The translations under genes were made by a program, and so were the position numbers. The notes beneath the pieces were generated by a model. That model did no database searches. It saw only the letters and a list, made by a program, of their open reading frames with translations, and was not told where the DNA came from. A stretch of 39,443 nucleotides of DNA from Gammaproteobacteria bacterium (GTDB lineage: Bacteria > Pseudomonadota > Gammaproteobacteria > PIWD01), in the NCBI GenBank assembly GCA_003354005.1, contig PIWD01000014.1:1-39443 (forward strand). Direction: 5' to 3'. Numbering within the stretch: the first letter of the stretch is position 1; each line of letters starts with the position of its first letter. Positions 36,812 to 39,443 of the stretch are shown here, in pieces.

Positions 36812-38203
36812 ATGATATACGATGTAAGCAGCAGGATCTATTTTTTTGAGAAGGTACACTATGCCTTTCTTATACTCATCCTCGCTAGCTATATTGCAAT
36901 ACCCTGTTGTGCAAACACGTTAAAGGATGAAGACCTTTATTTTGATCAAGCAGTCTCGATGCCAGATAAAGAGGTACAACGCTTCGCTAATGCTATCGCA
37001 AGTATTAAACATTACTACATTAATACGGTAAAAGATGAGACTCTTTTTGCACATGCGATCGATGGCATGCTTAAAGGGCTAGACCCCCATTCAACTTACC
37101 TCAATAAAAATGCATTAAAAAATTTGAAAGAAACGACAGACGGTAAGTTTGCAGGTATTGGAATTCGCGTGATCACTGAACAGGATTTTTTGAAAGTTAT
37201 TTCACCAATCGATGGCTCACCTGCATCATTAGCAGGGGTTAAGCCAGGCGATCTTATCATCAAAATTGATAATACTTTTCTGCAGCATACTCAATCGACC
37301 GAAGCCATCAATATGATTCGAGGAAAACCAGGTTCACAGGTTACTTTAACTATTTTACGTAAGGACAGCGCAACCCCATTAAACCTTACCATTACACGAA
37401 AAATGATTGATATCGATCGGGTACAAGGACGTTTGCTATCAAATGGCTTTGCTTACACCCGTATTAGCCTATTTCATAGCCCCACTGCTAAAGAATTAGT
37501 ACATCTACTTACTCAATTGCGTAGAAAGAATCAGGGAAAGCAGTTAAGTGGTGTCATATTAGACTTGCGCAATAATCCAGGTGGGTTACTTGAAGCCAGT
37601 ATTGCAGTTTCTGACCTCTTTCTCGACCGAAAATATATTCAAAAACACTTTCCAAGCTATCACAATATCATTGTCTATGCAAAAGGACGTATACCGATGA
37701 CAAATATTATGGCCGAGGCAACGTATGGTGATAAATTGTCAAATGTACCAATGGTCGTGTTGATAAATAATGGTTCGGCTTCTGCCTCGGAGATTGTTGC
37801 AGGAGCCCTAAAAGATTACCACCGCGCCATTCTGATTGGAACACCTAGCTTTGGTAAGGGTTCGGTACAAACTGTTCTACCCCTCAATAAAGATAGTGCT
37901 ATCAAGCTTACAACGGCTCTATACTATACACCCTCTGGTACACGCATCCAGGCGAAGGGTATTCAACCAGATGTGCTACTCCCTGACGAAATTCATATCA
38001 AAAAACCAATACACCCACAGGACATTATTAATTCCATGACCTTTGATCATATCAAAGAGATTAACTTGCATGGCCATCTCAGCAGTGATTCTAAGCAAAA
38101 CCAAATAAAACAAGATAAAGAAAAAGATACCGCATTGCTGTATACAGATTTCCCCATTTTTGTTGCATGCACAATTTTGCAAAGTCTTCAGACCACACGC
38201 TAA
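36812..38203 (+). CDS. ctpA: C-terminal processing (S41) peptidase
   Basis: A periplasmic serine protease with a PDZ domain (GKFAGIGIRVITEQDFLKVISP), then LDLRNNPGGLLEASI, the nucleophile in NNGSASASEIV, and the catalytic Lys in SFGKGSVQT. It recognises C-termini, as Prc/CtpA. The frame is open from ATG 36773, but that codon lies in a hairpin; ATG 36812 leaves a short charged region before the hydrophobic LILILASYIAIPCCA, a signal peptide that ends in a possible lipobox-like Cys. yibQ follows with a TAATG overlap, the common ctpA-yibQ order. Confidence 0.93.
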   Translation: MIYDVSSRIYFFEKVHYAFLILILASYIAIPCCANTLKDEDLYFDQAVSMPDKEVQRFANAIASIKHYYINTVKDETLFAHAIDGMLKGLDPHSTYLNKNALKNLKETTDGKFAGIGIRVITEQDFLKVISPIDGSPASLAGVKPGDLIIKIDNTFLQHTQSTEAINMIRGKPGSQVTLTILRKDSATPLNLTITRKMIDIDRVQGRLLSNGFAYTRISLFHSPTAKELVHLLTQLRRKNQGKQLSGVILDLRNNPGGLLEASIAVSDLFLDRKYIQKHFPSYHNIIVYAKGRIPMTNIMAEATYGDKLSNVPMVVLINNGSASASEIVAGALKDYHRAILIGTPSFGKGSVQTVLPLNKDSAIKLTTALYYTPSGTRIQAKGIQPDVLLPDEIHIKKPIHPQDIINSMTFDHIKEINLHGHLSSDSKQNQIKQDKEKDTALLYTDFPIFVACTILQSLQTTR

Positions 38204-39012
38204 TGAAACTATATTCACTTATTTCACGCATCATTCACTATACGCTCTACTACACTCATCAGTTTTTTTGCTGTGCAATTTTTCTCTGCACTCTGGTTGA
38301 TCAACTTGCTTTTGCTCACATGCCAACAATTAGCGTTATTATCGATGATTTAGGTTCAGACAGAATACACAACCAACAGGCCATTCATTTACCAGGAGCA
38401 TTTACATACGCTATTCTACCTAACCAACCTTATTCACGCTGGATCGCTGAGTTGGCGCATCAATCACATAAAGAAATTATGTTACACCTCCCCATGCAAG
38501 CGATTAAAGCAAAAGAATCCCAGATCTCTGGTATATTAACCTGTGCAATGAATCAAGCCAGCTTTAAGCACACCTTGCTCAACGACTTGGCAGCTATCCC
38601 CTATATTCACGGCATAAACAATCATAAGGGTAGTCTACTGAGTCAAAACAAACGCAACATGGCTTGGCTTATGGAGACGATTAAGGCATCAAATCTATAC
38701 TTTATTGATAGCCGTACCACCCCTCTTTCAGTCGCTGAGAGAACAGCACAGCAGTACCACGTTCCAAGTCTACGTCGCGACGTTTTCTTAGATACAGTCC
38801 TCACGTATCAAGCTATTGATAAGCAGTTTAAACGCCTAGTACATATCGCTAAAACAAAAGGCTACGCCCTGGCAATCGCACATCCACACGCGTTAACACT
38901 ACGCTACTTAAGTAGTATACCCCAAACACTGGCAAACCAAGGCATTGCATTCGTACCCGTCTCAAAGTTGATTGTGATCGCTTATGAGCAACCACAAAGA
39001 ACTAAGCACTAA
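38203..39012 (+). CDS. Divergent polysaccharide deacetylase (YibQ-like)
   Basis: A 269-residue periplasmic protein of the divergent polysaccharide deacetylase family (DUF610). The N-terminus has a hydrophobic signal region (LISRIIHYTLYYTHQFFCCAIF...AFAHM). Family blocks seen are ISVIIDDLG, LHLPMQ, NNHKGS, DSRTT and AHPHAL. ATG 38203 overlaps the ctpA stop (TAATG) and is preferred to the ATG at 38167. NodB-type His are partly changed, as normal in this family; in relatives it works near EnvC and CtpA in wall or surface glycan trimming. Confidence 0.9.
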   Translation: MKLYSLISRIIHYTLYYTHQFFCCAIFLCTLVDQLAFAHMPTISVIIDDLGSDRIHNQQAIHLPGAFTYAILPNQPYSRWIAELAHQSHKEIMLHLPMQAIKAKESQISGILTCAMNQASFKHTLLNDLAAIPYIHGINNHKGSLLSQNKRNMAWLMETIKASNLYFIDSRTTPLSVAERTAQQYHVPSLRRDVFLDTVLTYQAIDKQFKRLVHIAKTKGYALAIAHPHALTLRYLSSIPQTLANQGIAFVPVSKLIVIAYEQPQRTKH

Positions 39013-39443
39013 TAAGAATTTAGATTTGACTGAATAGAACTATCAGTAACTTTCCCACGTAATACACGATAAATCCAAGCCGTATATAATAAAATGATAG
39101 GCACAAAAATTAATGTCGCAACCAACATAATGCATAGTGTCGACTCACTAGAAGACGCATCCCAAACCAACAAGCTATGGTTCGGTTGACTGGATGATGG
39201 TAGCAAGAATGGAAAAAGTGTAACGCCCACAGTCGCAATAATAGACGTAATGCTTAACCCGCTGAAAATAAAAGCACACTTCGGCATACGATTCGCGAAT
39301 AATACAACCCCTAATATACTCAACAATCCCATGATCGGAATAATAGCCGCAAAAGGAACATGTTGATATACACTTAACCAACTTCCCAAGGTGTGAGAAA
39401 CAACTTTGTGTAAAGGGTTGGAAGGTGCACCATGTACTATATT
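39009..39443 (-). CDS. cydB: Cytochrome bd oxidase subunit II, C-terminal part
   Basis: The final about 144 residues of CydB, running off the right edge. Recognised by the SNPLHKVVSHTLGSWLSVYQ-like helix start, PFLLPSSSQPNHSLLVWDASSSESTL and VPIILLYTAWIYRVLRG. It is a membrane subunit of quinol bd oxidase, used at low oxygen. The start lies outside; the TTG at 39389 is internal. cydX is not seen downstream. Its stop overlaps the yibQ-like stop region (convergent). Confidence 0.93.
   Translation of the reverse strand, partial: NIVHGAPSNPLHKVVSHTLGSWLSVYQHVPFAAIIPIMGLLSILGVVLFANRMPKCAFIFSGLSITSIIATVGVTLFPFLLPSSSQPNHSLLVWDASSSESTLCIMLVATLIFVPIILLYTAWIYRVLRGKVTDSSIQSNLNSY

Overview
The window looks like a chromosome segment from an AT-rich, host-associated gammaproteobacterium. 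The strongest evidence is gene order: thrS-infC-rpmI-rplT-pheS-pheT-ihfA-merR-like-tRNA-Pro runs on the minus strand exactly as in pseudomonads and related Gammaproteobacteria. Other gammaproteobacterial pairs are hpf-ptsO, minC-minD-minE and ctpA-yibQ. A eukaryotic-like protein kinase, a helical-repeat membrane protein, tandem orphan membrane proteins, decayed insertion sequences and a shortened biotin operon suggest an intracellular or symbiotic, possibly Legionellales-like, lifestyle. That placement is inference; no rRNA gene is present to settle it.

Layout. Positions 1-1105 (minus) hold an unrecognised multi-span membrane protein running off the left edge. At 1239-4254 (minus) is an overlapping gmd-rmd-glycosyltransferase operon, likely making and using GDP-D-rhamnose. 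At 4386-5948 (plus) is an orphan protein kinase. hpf and ptsO (6166-6727, plus) end at a terminator shared with groES-groEL (8844-6809, minus), which has a clear sigma32-type promoter. A ZIP-like metal transporter (8966-9721), a repeat membrane protein (9962-11671) and an 801-residue tandem-fused D-Ala-D-Ala ligase (11790-14195) follow, all on minus. Then come a Trm112-family protein, tRNA-Pro and the translation operon up to thrS at 22472, tRNA-Val, an eroded stretch and ftsY (all minus).

From 24.4 kb the plus strand carries bioB-bioF-bioD, a tnpB remnant, RNase E with a short His-rich tail, coaBC, minCDE and murD. Two tandem paralogous orphan membrane proteins (33992-36664, minus) interrupt this. 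ctpA and a YibQ-like deacetylase (plus) follow, and the 3' part of cydB (minus) leaves at the right edge.

How they fit together. The window is mostly housekeeping: translation, chaperones, RNA decay, cell division (MinCDE), wall synthesis (Ddl, MurD), cofactor synthesis (biotin, CoA) and respiration (cytochrome bd). Lineage-specific genes sit as islands between these conserved blocks. Several of them share one plan, hydrophobic helices at the N-terminus followed by a soluble region, and several show recent local duplications (39 bp in pheT, 90 bp in the repeat protein, about 1.3 kb for the paralogue pair). Decayed IS200/IS605-type ends lie at 22.6 kb and 27.4 kb.
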